From: Paenibacillus nasutitermitis
GTDB lineage: Bacteria > Bacillota > Bacilli > Paenibacillales > Paenibacillaceae
Assembly: GCF_014641075.1 (NCBI RefSeq)
Contig: NZ_BMHP01000002.1
Span: 558,001-622,000 of the forward strand
Direction of reading: 5' to 3'
Length of the DNA: 64,000 nucleotides
A model generated the notes under the pieces. That model searched no databases and was not told where the DNA came from. It saw only the letters and a program-made list of their open reading frames with translations. Positions 35,589 to 43,142 of the stretch are shown one piece after another; position 1 is the stretch's first letter, and each line of letters opens with the position of its first letter. The position numbers and the translations under genes were made by a program.

Positions 35589-36629
35589 TTATTCATGTAA
35601 TGCTTTTTTGAGCGCTTCAAGATTTTTATTCATGACTGCAATATAATCCATTTCTTGGGCGGTTTCTTCCTCCGTCAGCCCTTCAAGCGGGTTCAGCACA
35701 TCGGTTTTTGCGCCGATCTCATCAGCGATGGTTTGGGCGACCTTTGGTTCCACCAGCGTTTCGAAGAAAATGGTTTTCATTTGATTCTTTTTGGCAAACT
35801 CCACCACTCCGGCCATCTTCTCGGGAGACGGCTCCTCGTCCGGGGACAAACCGGCTATCGGGATCTGCGTTAATCCATACTCCTTGGCCAAATAGCCGAA
35901 AGCCGCATGCTGGGTAACAAATTCTTTGCGTTTGGGATTCTCAAGCCCTTTTCTGAACGCTTCATCCAAATCCTGCAGCCTGGCTATGTAAGCTTCGGCA
36001 TTCTTCTTATAGTCCGCTTCATGGGCAGGATCTGCCTGCACCAATGCTCGCTGGATAGCTGCCACCTCCTGCTGGGCAAGAACGGGAGACAACCATACAT
36101 GGGGATCCAAAACGTGGCCATCCTCATGTGCATGATTATGATCATGGTCCTCATCCCTTCCCCCTTCCCCTTCTTCTTCCACTATCATGCTTTCCATCAG
36201 CTCAATCCCACTACTGGCCTCGACCACAATACGTTGCTGACTGCCTGCACTGTCCAGTGCATCCTGCACCCATTCCTCCACCAGGCCATTGTAAACAAAC
36301 ACATCGGCTTCTTGAATCTGAACCATATCTTTGGCGCTTGGCTCCCAATCATGCGGCTCTGTGCCGGAGGGTATAAGCCCAATAACCTCCGCGTGACTGC
36401 CAGCCACCTGACGGCTGAATTCCGCCATCGGATAAAAGGTGGCGACGATCTTAAGCTTGTTGCCGCTTCCAGCCTCTTCAATATTCGCTCCGTTTGCAGC
36501 TTTTTCGCCGCTCACAGCAGAATCGTTCTTTAAACTGTTTTCCGCCTCGTTCGATATGCTCCCGCAGCCCGTAAGCAGCAGTGCTGTTACCGCAGTCAGT
36601 GCCAGCCATTTACTCATCCTGAATCTCAT
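35589..36629 (-). CDS. znuA: Zinc ABC transporter substrate-binding lipoprotein ZnuA
   Basis: A 346-residue cluster 9 (A-I) metal-binding lipoprotein. It has lipobox LLTGCGS (C22), ATFYPMAEFSRQVAG, and GTEPHDWEPSAKD with the first His ligand. An acidic His-rich loop EDHDHNHAHEDGH (about 155-175), typical of zinc-specific members, and LDPHVWLSP follow. AAGGAGG precedes ATG 36629. It is the last gene of znuCBA and captures zinc outside the membrane. Confidence 0.92.
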   Translation of the reverse strand: MRFRMSKWLALTAVTALLLTGCGSISNEAENSLKNDSAVSGEKAANGANIEEAGSGNKLKIVATFYPMAEFSRQVAGSHAEVIGLIPSGTEPHDWEPSAKDMVQIQEADVFVYNGLVEEWVQDALDSAGSQQRIVVEASSGIELMESMIVEEEGEGGRDEDHDHNHAHEDGHVLDPHVWLSPVLAQQEVAAIQRALVQADPAHEADYKKNAEAYIARLQDLDEAFRKGLENPKRKEFVTQHAAFGYLAKEYGLTQIPIAGLSPDEEPSPEKMAGVVEFAKKNQMKTIFFETLVEPKVAQTIADEIGAKTDVLNPLEGLTEEETAQEMDYIAVMNKNLEALKKALHE

Positions 36630-36694
36630 TTTAATTTCCTCCTTGTTATTATCAAAAATTTTTTTCGCCTCACAGTTAACAGCCTTCCGGCTTT

Positions 36695-37588
36695 CTACTG
36701 AGGAGCCGAATCGTTGGAGAAACGGGACTGCTGGGAAATCCCAACCGGTCTCTTTGCTTTCCTGTCCCTGCTTCTTCTTCTGGCAATGGAAACGGCGATT
36801 TTCTTGATGCCGATCCCGACAAGCAGGATCAACAGCAGGACAAGCGCAATCGTCCCCCCGGGGGGTGTGCTGAATGCGTAAGAAGCGGTAAGCCCTGAGA
36901 AGACCCCGGTCAGGCCGATAATCATCGCGAAGATCAGTGTCGCCGAGAAATTTGGGGCGATACGGATTGCCAGAGAAGCCGGGAGAATAACCAGGGAAGA
37001 TACAAGCAGTACGCCGACGATCGGCATGGCTGCCGCGACTATCATGCCTGTCAGTACACTAAAGCCCAGTGACAGCCATTTTACCGGAAGGCCGCCAGTT
37101 CTGGCTGTTTCTTCATCGAACGCCATCAGGTAAAGCGGTCTCCGGCAGAGATAAAGAAACAGTCCTGCGGCAAAGGCGACTGCGCCTATTAATTGCAATT
37201 CCGTGCTGCTTACTGCAACCACTGATCCGAACAAATAAGAAGTGAAGCTTTTGTTCACGCCCTGGTTAAGGCTCATTAATACAACCGCGCTGGATAATCC
37301 CCCGACCATAATAATGGCGATCGAGATCTCGCTGTAGGTTTTATAGAAATGTCTAACATATTCCACTGCTACCGCGCCGATAACAGCCACCGCAAATCCG
37401 GTCAGGGATGGATTCAGATGCAAGTAGGTGCCGCCAGCGACGCCGGCGAGCGAAACATGTGAAAGCATGTCGGCTATCAGCGCCTGCCTGCGGAGCAGCA
37501 GATAAACACCAAGCGCCGAAGCAGCAAGGGCAATTAGCCCACCGGCATAAAATGCCCGCTGCATGAAGTCGTAGTGCAGCATTCCCAT
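36695..37588 (-). CDS. znuB: Zinc ABC transporter permease ZnuB
   Basis: A 297-residue ABC-3 family permease with about eight TM segments; DMLSHVSLAGVAGG and FDEETARTGGLPVK are family hallmarks, the latter the coupling region. AAGGAGG lies 7 nt before ATG 37588. It overlaps znuC by 55 nt. The C-terminus is basic and Ser-rich after the last TM. Confidence 0.9.
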   Translation of the reverse strand: MGMLHYDFMQRAFYAGGLIALAASALGVYLLLRRQALIADMLSHVSLAGVAGGTYLHLNPSLTGFAVAVIGAVAVEYVRHFYKTYSEISIAIIMVGGLSSAVVLMSLNQGVNKSFTSYLFGSVVAVSSTELQLIGAVAFAAGLFLYLCRRPLYLMAFDEETARTGGLPVKWLSLGFSVLTGMIVAAAMPIVGVLLVSSLVILPASLAIRIAPNFSATLIFAMIIGLTGVFSGLTASYAFSTPPGGTIALVLLLILLVGIGIKKIAVSIARRRSRDRKAKRPVGISQQSRFSNDSAPQ

Positions 37589-38241
37589 CCCCCATCCTCC
37601 TTTCGGACAAGCTCGATGATCCGATCCAGATAAGGACTTGCCTCCTGCAAGCCGTGTGTCACCATAACAACTGTCCTCCCGTATGTCCTGACTTGATGTC
37701 GCAGCAATTCATATAGGCCGATACGGCTCTCCTGATCCATGCCGGTTGCAGGCTCATCCAATACCAGCAAATCCGGTTCCTGCGCCAGTGCTCTGGCCAG
37801 ACAGATCCTCTGCTTCTGTCCGCCCGACAGCTCCCCGATCTTCCGCCGTCGCTGCTCCCACATGCCGACCTGGCGGAGTGCATGCTCTGTACACCTATGA
37901 TCTTCAGCCTTCAGGCTGCGCAGCCAGGAGCCGTGAACATATCGCCCGGAACGGACAAATTCCAGAATTGTGCTGGGAAACCCGCTGTTGAAAGCGGCAA
38001 TTTGCTGTGGAACATAGCCAATGACCAGATTCTTTCCATCCGGATTAACAGCAGACTTATGAACGCCGCCTTCCCATGGGCGTAGCAGGCCCAGCAGCAG
38101 CTTAAGCAGCGTTGTTTTTGCAGCGCCGTTTGGCCCGGTCACAGCCACCCACTCACCCGAGTAGATTTCCACAGTTACATCTTCCAGACAAGGCACGTCT
38201 GTATACCCGAACCTGACTTCTTCCATTACCGCAAGCAGCAT
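37534..38241 (-). CDS. znuC: Zinc ABC transporter ATP-binding protein ZnuC
   Basis: A 235-residue ABC ATPase: Walker A GPNGAAKTT (the usual GSGKS/T loop has Ala-Ala before Lys), Q-loop GYVPQQIA, signature LSGGQ, Walker B LLVLDEPATGMD, H-loop MVTHG. The frame opens at 38277, but GGGAGG is 9 nt before ATG 38241. It is first gene of znuCBA, behind a TATAAT box overlapped by a Zur-like site. Confidence 0.9.
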   Translation of the reverse strand: MLLAVMEEVRFGYTDVPCLEDVTVEIYSGEWVAVTGPNGAAKTTLLKLLLGLLRPWEGGVHKSAVNPDGKNLVIGYVPQQIAAFNSGFPSTILEFVRSGRYVHGSWLRSLKAEDHRCTEHALRQVGMWEQRRRKIGELSGGQKQRICLARALAQEPDLLVLDEPATGMDQESRIGLYELLRHQVRTYGRTVVMVTHGLQEASPYLDRIIELVRKEDGGWECCTTTSCSGHFMPVG

Positions 38242-38282
38242 ATTAGCATCCCTCCCGATCTCATGACGATCCATCATTTATA

Positions 38283-38301
38283 TGTAAATATTACTATTAT
38301 A
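38283..38301 (-). promoter_or_regulatory. Proximal znuC promoter with Zur-like box
   Basis: Reading leftward, -10 TATAAT (38296-38301) is followed by the Zur-like site with core GTAATATTTAC (plus-strand GTAAATATTAC, 38284-38294). The match to the Zur core is 10 of 14. No good -35 is seen. The site lies 42 bp before the znuC start. Confidence 0.6.
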
Positions 38302-38319
38302 TGACAGACAGCGAAAAAG

Positions 38320-38442
38320 AACCCGTGCGACCCACGCAAATCGAACCGCCATATCCCGATGGAATCCCTGCTCCGCGCGCAGCTTAGCTCACGGTAGAGC
38401 GACATGTGTTGGCAGTCAACCACACACACCCTATCCCGGGTT
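38320..38442. ncRNA. Structured, tRNA-like element in the znuC upstream region
   Basis: AACCCG (38320-38325) pairs with CGGGTT (38437-38442), closing a domain. Inside are CCAT/ATGG (38349-38362) and a D-arm-like hairpin GCTC-ACGGTA-GAGC preceded by TA (38385-38400). A long hairpin with stem TGTGTTG/CAACCACA and loop GCAGT lies at 38405-38424. On the minus strand the domain ends in CGGGTTCTTTTT, resembling a terminator. It does not fold into a full tRNA. Zur-like boxes flank it. Transcribed strand and function are inferred only. Confidence 0.4.
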
Positions 38443-38445
38443 TAT

Positions 38446-38494
38446 TCGTAATATTTACTATATGAAGTCTAACAGCTCCTCCCCCGCTCGTCAA
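38446..38494 (-). promoter_or_regulatory. Distal promoter with second Zur-like box
   Basis: The core GTAATATTTAC (38448-38458) is an exact inverted copy of the proximal box core, and TCGTAATATTTACTA matches the Zur core at 12 of 14 positions. Leftward, TTGACG (38489-38494), 17 bp, TAGACT (38466-38471) forms a possible promoter placing the box at the start site. Transcription would run through the structured element toward znuC. Confidence 0.5.
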
Positions 38495-38525
38495 TGCCGT
38501 TTTTTTGAGCAATCGTACAAATGAT

Positions 38526-38564
38526 AAAAAAAAGCTGACTCCCTTCTTTTAAGGAAATCAGCCT
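38526..38564 (-). terminator. Intrinsic terminator of zur
   Basis: A 13-bp stem AGCTGACTCCCTT/AAGGAAATCAGCC (with G-U pairs) is followed on the minus strand by eight T. It separates zur from the znu promoter region. Confidence 0.8.
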
Positions 38565-38621
38565 TTGCCAGCTGGCACTTTTTGTTGCGTACCCTCTTAC
38601 TTTGATAGACATAGATGAATA

Positions 38622-39053
38622 TCAAGCTTCCTTCTGACAGGTTTCGCAAATTCCGTATACTTCAAAGCGGTGGTTGATGATTTTGAAATCACCAGGCAGC
38701 GTCAGTGACGTTTCCATCGGGCAATAATCGAAGGTCAGTGTTTTCTCGCAATTGACGCAGATAAGATGATGGTGATGATGCGTCGTGCAGCTGCCCCTGA
38801 ATTTTAGACCGCCGTCCATGAAATAAAACTGCTCCAGCGCGCCCATTTCACTGAGCAGCCTTAAATTGCGGTAAACCGTATCGAAACTGACGCTCGGATA
38901 TTGCACGGTCATCAGATCATAAACATCCTTGGGGGATAAATAACCCTCTGTCTTCGTGAAAATCTCCGCCAGCATCCGGCGCTGCTCGGTAATTCTCCAT
39001 CCGTTCTTGACCATAATATCAATGATCTGCTGCATTCTATTATGTTCAGCCAT
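38622..39053 (-). CDS. zur: Fur-family zinc uptake regulator Zur
   Basis: A 143-residue Fur-family repressor: winged helix (about 10-85, with SFDTVYRNLRLL), His-rich metal region THHHHHLICVNC, and structural zinc cysteines CVNC and CETC near the end. The wording FDYCPMETSL and HRFEVYGICETC resembles B. subtilis Zur more than Fur or PerR. Adjacent znuCBA, yciC and a C-minus rpmG with Zur boxes support the assignment. No box is obvious in front of zur itself. Confidence 0.88.
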   Translation of the reverse strand: MAEHNRMQQIIDIMVKNGWRITEQRRMLAEIFTKTEGYLSPKDVYDLMTVQYPSVSFDTVYRNLRLLSEMGALEQFYFMDGGLKFRGSCTTHHHHHLICVNCEKTLTFDYCPMETSLTLPGDFKIINHRFEVYGICETCQKEA

Positions 39054-39252
39054 ATATCCGCAATCCCTTCAGCGTATGTTTTCATTTCATCATGCCGTAA
39101 TTGTAGAAGAGATGTCAAGACTCGCACTGAACGCACAATCTTCACGCAATGCGATGTACATCAAGATCCTCCGCTTGTATAATCACCCCTGTTCTGCAAA
39201 AGCTAACCATGAGCCACTCACGCGGCAATACTAAACAGGAGGTCTAAGCGGC

Positions 39253-39450
39253 ATGTCCAATAATGACAATAATAACAGAAACCGTCATAGTGGAAGCGAT
39301 AATAATGGACAAAGTGTTTCCGACGTGCATGGCGGCGAGTTCCGCAACGGGCGGAAAAGCGCCGTCAAGAATAACAATGCCCAAGGAGATTTAATCCCTA
39401 ACGAATACATCAGCCGATTGGAAGACGAGATTGAAAAGGAACAAAAATAA
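39253..39450 (+). CDS. Small hydrophilic Asn-rich protein
   Basis: A 65-residue, asparagine- and charge-rich protein (starts MSNNDNNNRNRHSGSDNN). AGGAGG lies 10 nt before ATG 39253. No hydrophobic core, so it is probably disordered. A terminator hairpin follows. No family recognised. Confidence 0.6.
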   Translation: MSNNDNNNRNRHSGSDNNGQSVSDVHGGEFRNGRKSAVKNNNAQGDLIPNEYISRLEDEIEKEQK

Positions 39451-39465
39451 TCCGGCAGCAGCAGA

Positions 39466-39509
39466 CAAGAAAGGGAAGCTTCCCCATAACGGGGAACTTC
39501 CCTTTCTTG
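39466..39509 (+). terminator. Long hairpin terminator
   Basis: Arms CAAGAAAGGGAAGCTTCCCC and GGGGAACTTCCCTTTCTTG pair almost perfectly around a short loop, 16 nt past the 65-residue gene. T residues fall within the stem. Confidence 0.65.
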
Positions 39510-39527
39510 CGCCTTATTTGGCAATGA

Positions 39528-39662
39528 ATCACCGCAGCGCTGCTGCTGGGACAAGTGTTGGCTGCTCTGGATCAAACCATCGTAGCCACCGCTGTGACCA
39601 CCATTGCCAAGGAATTGTCAGGTCTTAGTACAGACCCTTACATGTCTTTCTATCTATGCTGA
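39528..39662 (+). pseudogene. N-terminal remnant of an MFS (DHA2/EmrB-type) transporter
   Basis: A 44-codon frame without a start carries LLLGQVLAALDQTIVATA followed by TTIAKELSGLST, the first TM helix and conserved LDxTIV motif of 14-TM drug transporters. It then meets a stop, and the other 13 TM helices are missing. AT-rich DNA begins directly after. The gene was probably destroyed by deletion or insertion here. Confidence 0.7.
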
Positions 39663-39668
39663 TTGGAG

Positions 39669-40124
39669 TTAGATACTTGCAGAACCATCACTGCTGCACC
39701 TTACAGTTCCACGAGTCGGAGAGTCCGTAATCATATCAAATGCGCAAAATTGCTTATTAACCTGATAGGAATTACTCTTTTTCACTACATGATATTCTAC
39801 TGGAGGATAGTCAAAATTATCTGCATATGTAAGTTTAACTGATACTTTGACATCATTTAGATCAGAAGTATCAATATTTATAATTTTATAGTTAATTAGA
39901 GCCGTTCCGTCACTTCCTTTTTTTTGTATGAATGCTAAAAAATAATCACTTATAATCTTTTTTGCAGACTCAACAGGATCTTTTTCAAATTTTTGAACAG
40001 ATATACTTGTCTTCTCTTCTAATGAGTTATTTGAATTCTGAGCGTTAGCAATTCCTACAGAAGCAATTGCGATTAGAAATAATATCACCAAAAGAGAAGC
40101 GAATTTGTTGCCACTTGTTAACAT
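39669..40124 (-). CDS. AT-rich secreted protein of unknown function
   Basis: A 151-residue protein with signal peptide (about 1-28, ending NAQ) and a domain containing SAKKIISDYFLAFIQKKGSD and DVKVSVKLTYADNFDYPPVE, an NTF2-like look. Two cysteines (FCAFDM, VRCSSD) could form a disulfide. The gene and its flanks (about 39650-40290) are much more AT-rich than the neighbours. With an adjacent broken MFS gene this suggests acquired DNA. GGTGA precedes ATG 40124. Family not recognised. Confidence 0.65.
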   Translation of the reverse strand: MLTSGNKFASLLVILFLIAIASVGIANAQNSNNSLEEKTSISVQKFEKDPVESAKKIISDYFLAFIQKKGSDGTALINYKIINIDTSDLNDVKVSVKLTYADNFDYPPVEYHVVKKSNSYQVNKQFCAFDMITDSPTRGTVRCSSDGSASI

Positions 40125-40309
40125 AATAAATCACCCATTCCAAATTTAGATGGCACTGCAATTTTATAGACATAAGAAAGTAAAATTATGTTGCATATGA
40201 ATCAGATTAATTCTGACCCTTAGGTACTCCCAAAGTTACTAATGAATCAATGTATACCAACAAACTTTAATTAATAAAAAGCAGCTAAACAAAGCGCCTG
40301 CAGACCGTT

Positions 40310-41026
40310 TCAGTCCAGCAGCTCATTCAGATACATTTTCCGGTTCTCCAGAAATCTCCGGGTGATCTGATAATGATCCGTATCCTCGTACCGAATAAGC
40401 TCGGGGGGATGGGCGTCGAAATTGAAGATATCGGCATTCGGATAACCCAGAAGGATCGGGGAATGGGTGGCGATAATAAGCTGTGCATGGCGCTGCAGCT
40501 CATGGATAATACTCAGGAATGCCAGCTGTCTTGCAGGCGAAAGCGCAGCCTCTGGCTCGTCAAGCAAATAAAACCCCCGCTTGCCGAACCTGTTTTTGAA
40601 CAGGGACAGGAATGATTCGCCATGAGACTGTTCATGCAGCGATCTGCCTCCATAAGCTCCATAAATGGAAGGGGCTTCTTTGGCGATCTCATCGATATGA
40701 TTCGCAAAATTATAAAAGGATTCCGCGCGCAAAAAGAACCCCTGATTTAATTTTGGCATCCAGGATAACCGGATATAATCGCCAAGCTGCGCACCTGCAG
40801 AAGCGAGCTCATATTGATTGTTGCGCCCGCCTCCGGCAGTATTGAACCCGCATTGATAAGCGATTGCTTCCAGCAGCGTGGATTTGCCGGATCCGTTCTC
40901 CCCAGCCAGAAAGGTCACCCGCTTCCCGAAGCGAAGCCGGTCGAGCATCCGGATCGACGGGATATTAAACGGATACCGATGGTCGTCCGTTATCAGTTCT
41001 TGCTTCTTGCTCACTTCGAGTAGCAT
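40310..41026 (-). CDS. AAA/ABC-type ATPase (COG3910-like)
   Basis: A 238-residue stand-alone ATPase: Walker A GENGSGKST, a signature-like HGESFLSLF, Walker B YLLDEPEAALS, switch His in ATHSPIL. The layout matches predicted ATPases of COG3910, related to SMC/OLD-type ATPases rather than transporters. No partner nuclease or permease is adjacent. Function unknown. Confidence 0.8.
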   Translation of the reverse strand: MLLEVSKKQELITDDHRYPFNIPSIRMLDRLRFGKRVTFLAGENGSGKSTLLEAIAYQCGFNTAGGGRNNQYELASAGAQLGDYIRLSWMPKLNQGFFLRAESFYNFANHIDEIAKEAPSIYGAYGGRSLHEQSHGESFLSLFKNRFGKRGFYLLDEPEAALSPARQLAFLSIIHELQRHAQLIIATHSPILLGYPNADIFNFDAHPPELIRYEDTDHYQITRRFLENRKMYLNELLD

Positions 41027-41137
41027 AGGCGCTAGTACCTCTCGCTCACTGGTTTAGGCATTTCTTTATTTCCCATCCTAACAAAAATAGGATTCAATTT
41101 CTATGAAACAACCATTCATTTACATTATCGAAAACTA

Positions 41138-41156
41138 ATGATACGATTCGTATCAT
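41138..41156. promoter_or_regulatory. Perfect 19-bp palindrome, candidate operator
   Basis: ATGATACGATTCGTATCAT is fully symmetrical and ends 28 bp before the SGNH-like gene. It looks like a dimeric repressor site (TetR/MarR style). No regulator gene is adjacent. Confidence 0.5.
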
Positions 41157-41184
41157 AAGGAGTGAATGAATAGGAGCTGTATGA

Positions 41185-42354
41185 ATGATGACCGTGATGA
41201 AATTTTTTTTGAGCAAGCCCATTCTGCCAACAGGAGCTCTCGTGCTTATTCTGGGATTAGTTTTGTTTCTGGGCAATCAAAATTTGCAAAACAAAATCAG
41301 GGGAGCATCAGCCGCAACAACAAATAACCCTCAAATCCAGCAAAAGTCTTTGAATGTCTACGACAAAATGCGTATGGGAAAATTCATCAACTATCTGGTG
41401 GTTGGTGATGGTACCGGTCAGGGAGACGGAACGGTCAGCAAGCAGGATAAGTGGTTTTACCAGTTCGAGCAAGCGATGAAAACCTCTCATCAGGTAACAG
41501 CTCTCCGAACGCTTGTTACTCATCCAGCAGGAACAGTGTTCGGGGGTTGGTATGATTACGGCGAAATGCTGCGGGCAAACGCAACTTACGATTTGGTCAT
41601 CCTCAGCTTCGGATATCACGACCAGGCTGCTTTGCTGGATTCGCAAACCTACGGTGAAATTCATGAAAGTCTGATCCGCAGCATCAAAACCAGAAATGAA
41701 AATGCTGAAATTCTGCTGATCATTGAACCTGCACTTCAAACCAGCGATTACCCCGAAGTGCTGCAGCAACTGAGTACCTACTATGACCTGCCTCTAATCG
41801 ATATCCGAACTAATGATCCTGCAGCCGTGGGTCTGATATTATCCAATGACGGCATTCTTCCGAGCCGCCTCGGCTATGAACGCTTTAACCAGGCCATCAT
41901 GCAGACTCTCGAAGCCAATATGAATCAAAACAAAACAATGACCGCGATTCCATCTTCGCTGCTTTACCCTGGTTCCAGGCAATTCGGTACGGGTACTGCA
42001 GCTCCGGTTTCTTCTATGATCGCAAATTCGGAAGGGTTCATTAAAGATGGCGACCGTTTCTCCGGCAAGCAGCCCGGCAATTTCATCAGCGGTTATTTTA
42101 AAGGAAGCCTGCTCGGTCTCATCATGGAAACCAACAAAGACGGCGGAATAGCCAAGGTATACATAGACGGTAAATTCGCAGCGACAATAGACACTTACTC
42201 CAAAACCAGCCTAATAAAAAAAATGCTTATTACCAGCTCGCTGGCACCGCAAACGCATGCCGTAAAGCTTGTTATAAGCGGGAACAAAAAGAAAGAGTCC
42301 ACGGGAAATTCAGTCAGACTGATTGGTTTCATAACCGCCACAAATGATGATTAA
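41185..42354 (+). CDS. SGNH/GDSL-fold membrane-anchored protein with substituted catalytic residues
   Basis: A 389-residue protein with an N-terminal TM anchor (about 12-30), an SGNH-like domain (about 65-235) and a C-terminal beta-rich domain. Block I reads LVVGDGTGQGDG where GDS is expected (Ser to Gly). Block III reads LSFGYHDQ instead of GxND (Asn to His). Block V reads DGILPSRLGY instead of DxxHP (His to Leu). It therefore looks like a non-catalytic SGNH protein. AGGAG lies 8 nt before ATG 41185. Confidence 0.75.
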   Translation: MMTVMKFFLSKPILPTGALVLILGLVLFLGNQNLQNKIRGASAATTNNPQIQQKSLNVYDKMRMGKFINYLVVGDGTGQGDGTVSKQDKWFYQFEQAMKTSHQVTALRTLVTHPAGTVFGGWYDYGEMLRANATYDLVILSFGYHDQAALLDSQTYGEIHESLIRSIKTRNENAEILLIIEPALQTSDYPEVLQQLSTYYDLPLIDIRTNDPAAVGLILSNDGILPSRLGYERFNQAIMQTLEANMNQNKTMTAIPSSLLYPGSRQFGTGTAAPVSSMIANSEGFIKDGDRFSGKQPGNFISGYFKGSLLGLIMETNKDGGIAKVYIDGKFAATIDTYSKTSLIKKMLITSSLAPQTHAVKLVISGNKKKESTGNSVRLIGFITATNDD

Positions 42355-42388
42355 GAGCGGCAGTAAGAAGCCCCATGCCGGCCGGAAA

Positions 42389-42766
42389 TCAGTTTGGCTG
42401 ATAAGCGCCAAGCTCGTTGCCGAAAGGATCAACGAATTTGATGACCCAACCGAAGCCTTCGTCCTGGTACATACGGATGAAGGTATTATTTTTATCCAGC
42501 TGCTCCTTCAGTTGAACGATGCGGTCTGTGATGAACATGAAAGCAGGCATCGGAAAATCAACCTCGGACATCCACTGTACCTTCGTATCCTTATTGCTGT
42601 GATGAAGCATCATAAAAGGGCCTTCGGCAAATTTCAGCCATGCCGCATGCTTATGTACCGATTTAACCTCTAAACCGAGCACACCGGAATACCAGTCCGT
42701 CGCTCTCTTCAAATCATTGACAGGCAGTTGAACATGGTCGACTCCTTTGACGAAATCTATGCGCAT
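42389..42766 (-). CDS. VOC (glyoxalase/bleomycin-resistance) family protein
   Basis: A 125-residue single VOC domain: VDHVQLPVNDLKRATDWYSG at the start, and FVDPFGNELGAYQ at the end with the usual metal-ligand Glu. Alpha-beta repeats of the fold are complete. Members range from isomerases to drug-binding proteins; no substrate can be assigned. It converges with the SGNH-like gene. Confidence 0.82.
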   Translation of the reverse strand: MRIDFVKGVDHVQLPVNDLKRATDWYSGVLGLEVKSVHKHAAWLKFAEGPFMMLHHSNKDTKVQWMSEVDFPMPAFMFITDRIVQLKEQLDKNNTFIRMYQDEGFGWVIKFVDPFGNELGAYQPN

Positions 42767-42879
42767 GAAATTCTCCCCCCCACAGCTTAAATGCTAGAAT
42801 ACGAATGTAGACATACTGATATAATAATACCATATTTGGTAACGGTACGAAACGGAATCTTTCAAAAATCTTACAAAAG

Positions 42880-42911
42880 AAAAACCTTCAACCGCCAGGT
42901 CAAAGGTTTTC
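42880..42911 (-). terminator. Intrinsic terminator of the 46-residue membrane-protein unit
   Basis: A stem AAAACCTT/AAGGTTTT with inner pairing is followed on the minus strand by TTTCTTTT. Confidence 0.65.
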
Positions 42912-42967
42912 CTTGTTGTCTCTTCAGGTTTGAAGACATACCGCTTTATAAATGCAATCAATCACGA

Positions 42968-43108
42968 TTAATGGTCAACACGGTCAATATCGCTTGTACG
43001 CTCTTCCCATTTTCTGGAGTAAGCTTTATTCGTCACCCATATCGTCATCCAGGTTACAATTATGGCAATAACTATGGCGGAAACCCATACCAAAGCAGGT
43101 ACATCCAT
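42968..43108 (-). CDS. 46-residue single-TM membrane protein (copy 2)
   Basis: AAGGAGG lies 9 nt before ATG 43108. One TM helix (about 5-27) ends in TWMTIWVTNKAYSRKWEE, then a short charged tail. It is a clear paralogue of the 47-residue protein at 31838-31981. It starts 34 nt after the nitrilase stop and is followed by a terminator, the same layout as copy 1 behind the LTA synthase. Function unknown. Confidence 0.75.
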   Translation of the reverse strand: MDVPALVWVSAIVIAIIVTWMTIWVTNKAYSRKWEERTSDIDRVDH

Positions 43109-43142
43109 GCTCGTCATCCTCCTTTTTTCTGATAAAACTGTC

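Noticed and set aside
35907..36533. 208-residue plus-strand frame
   Set aside because: Antisense to znuA with its lipobox and His-rich loop.
38370..38442. Functional tRNA gene in the znu region
   Set aside because: Only the D-arm-like hairpin is convincing. No 7-bp acceptor stem, no 7-nt anticodon loop with U33, and no complete T-arm on either strand.
38320..38442. T-box leader
   Set aside because: No AGGGTGGNACCGCG-type sequence and the downstream genes are zinc transporters.
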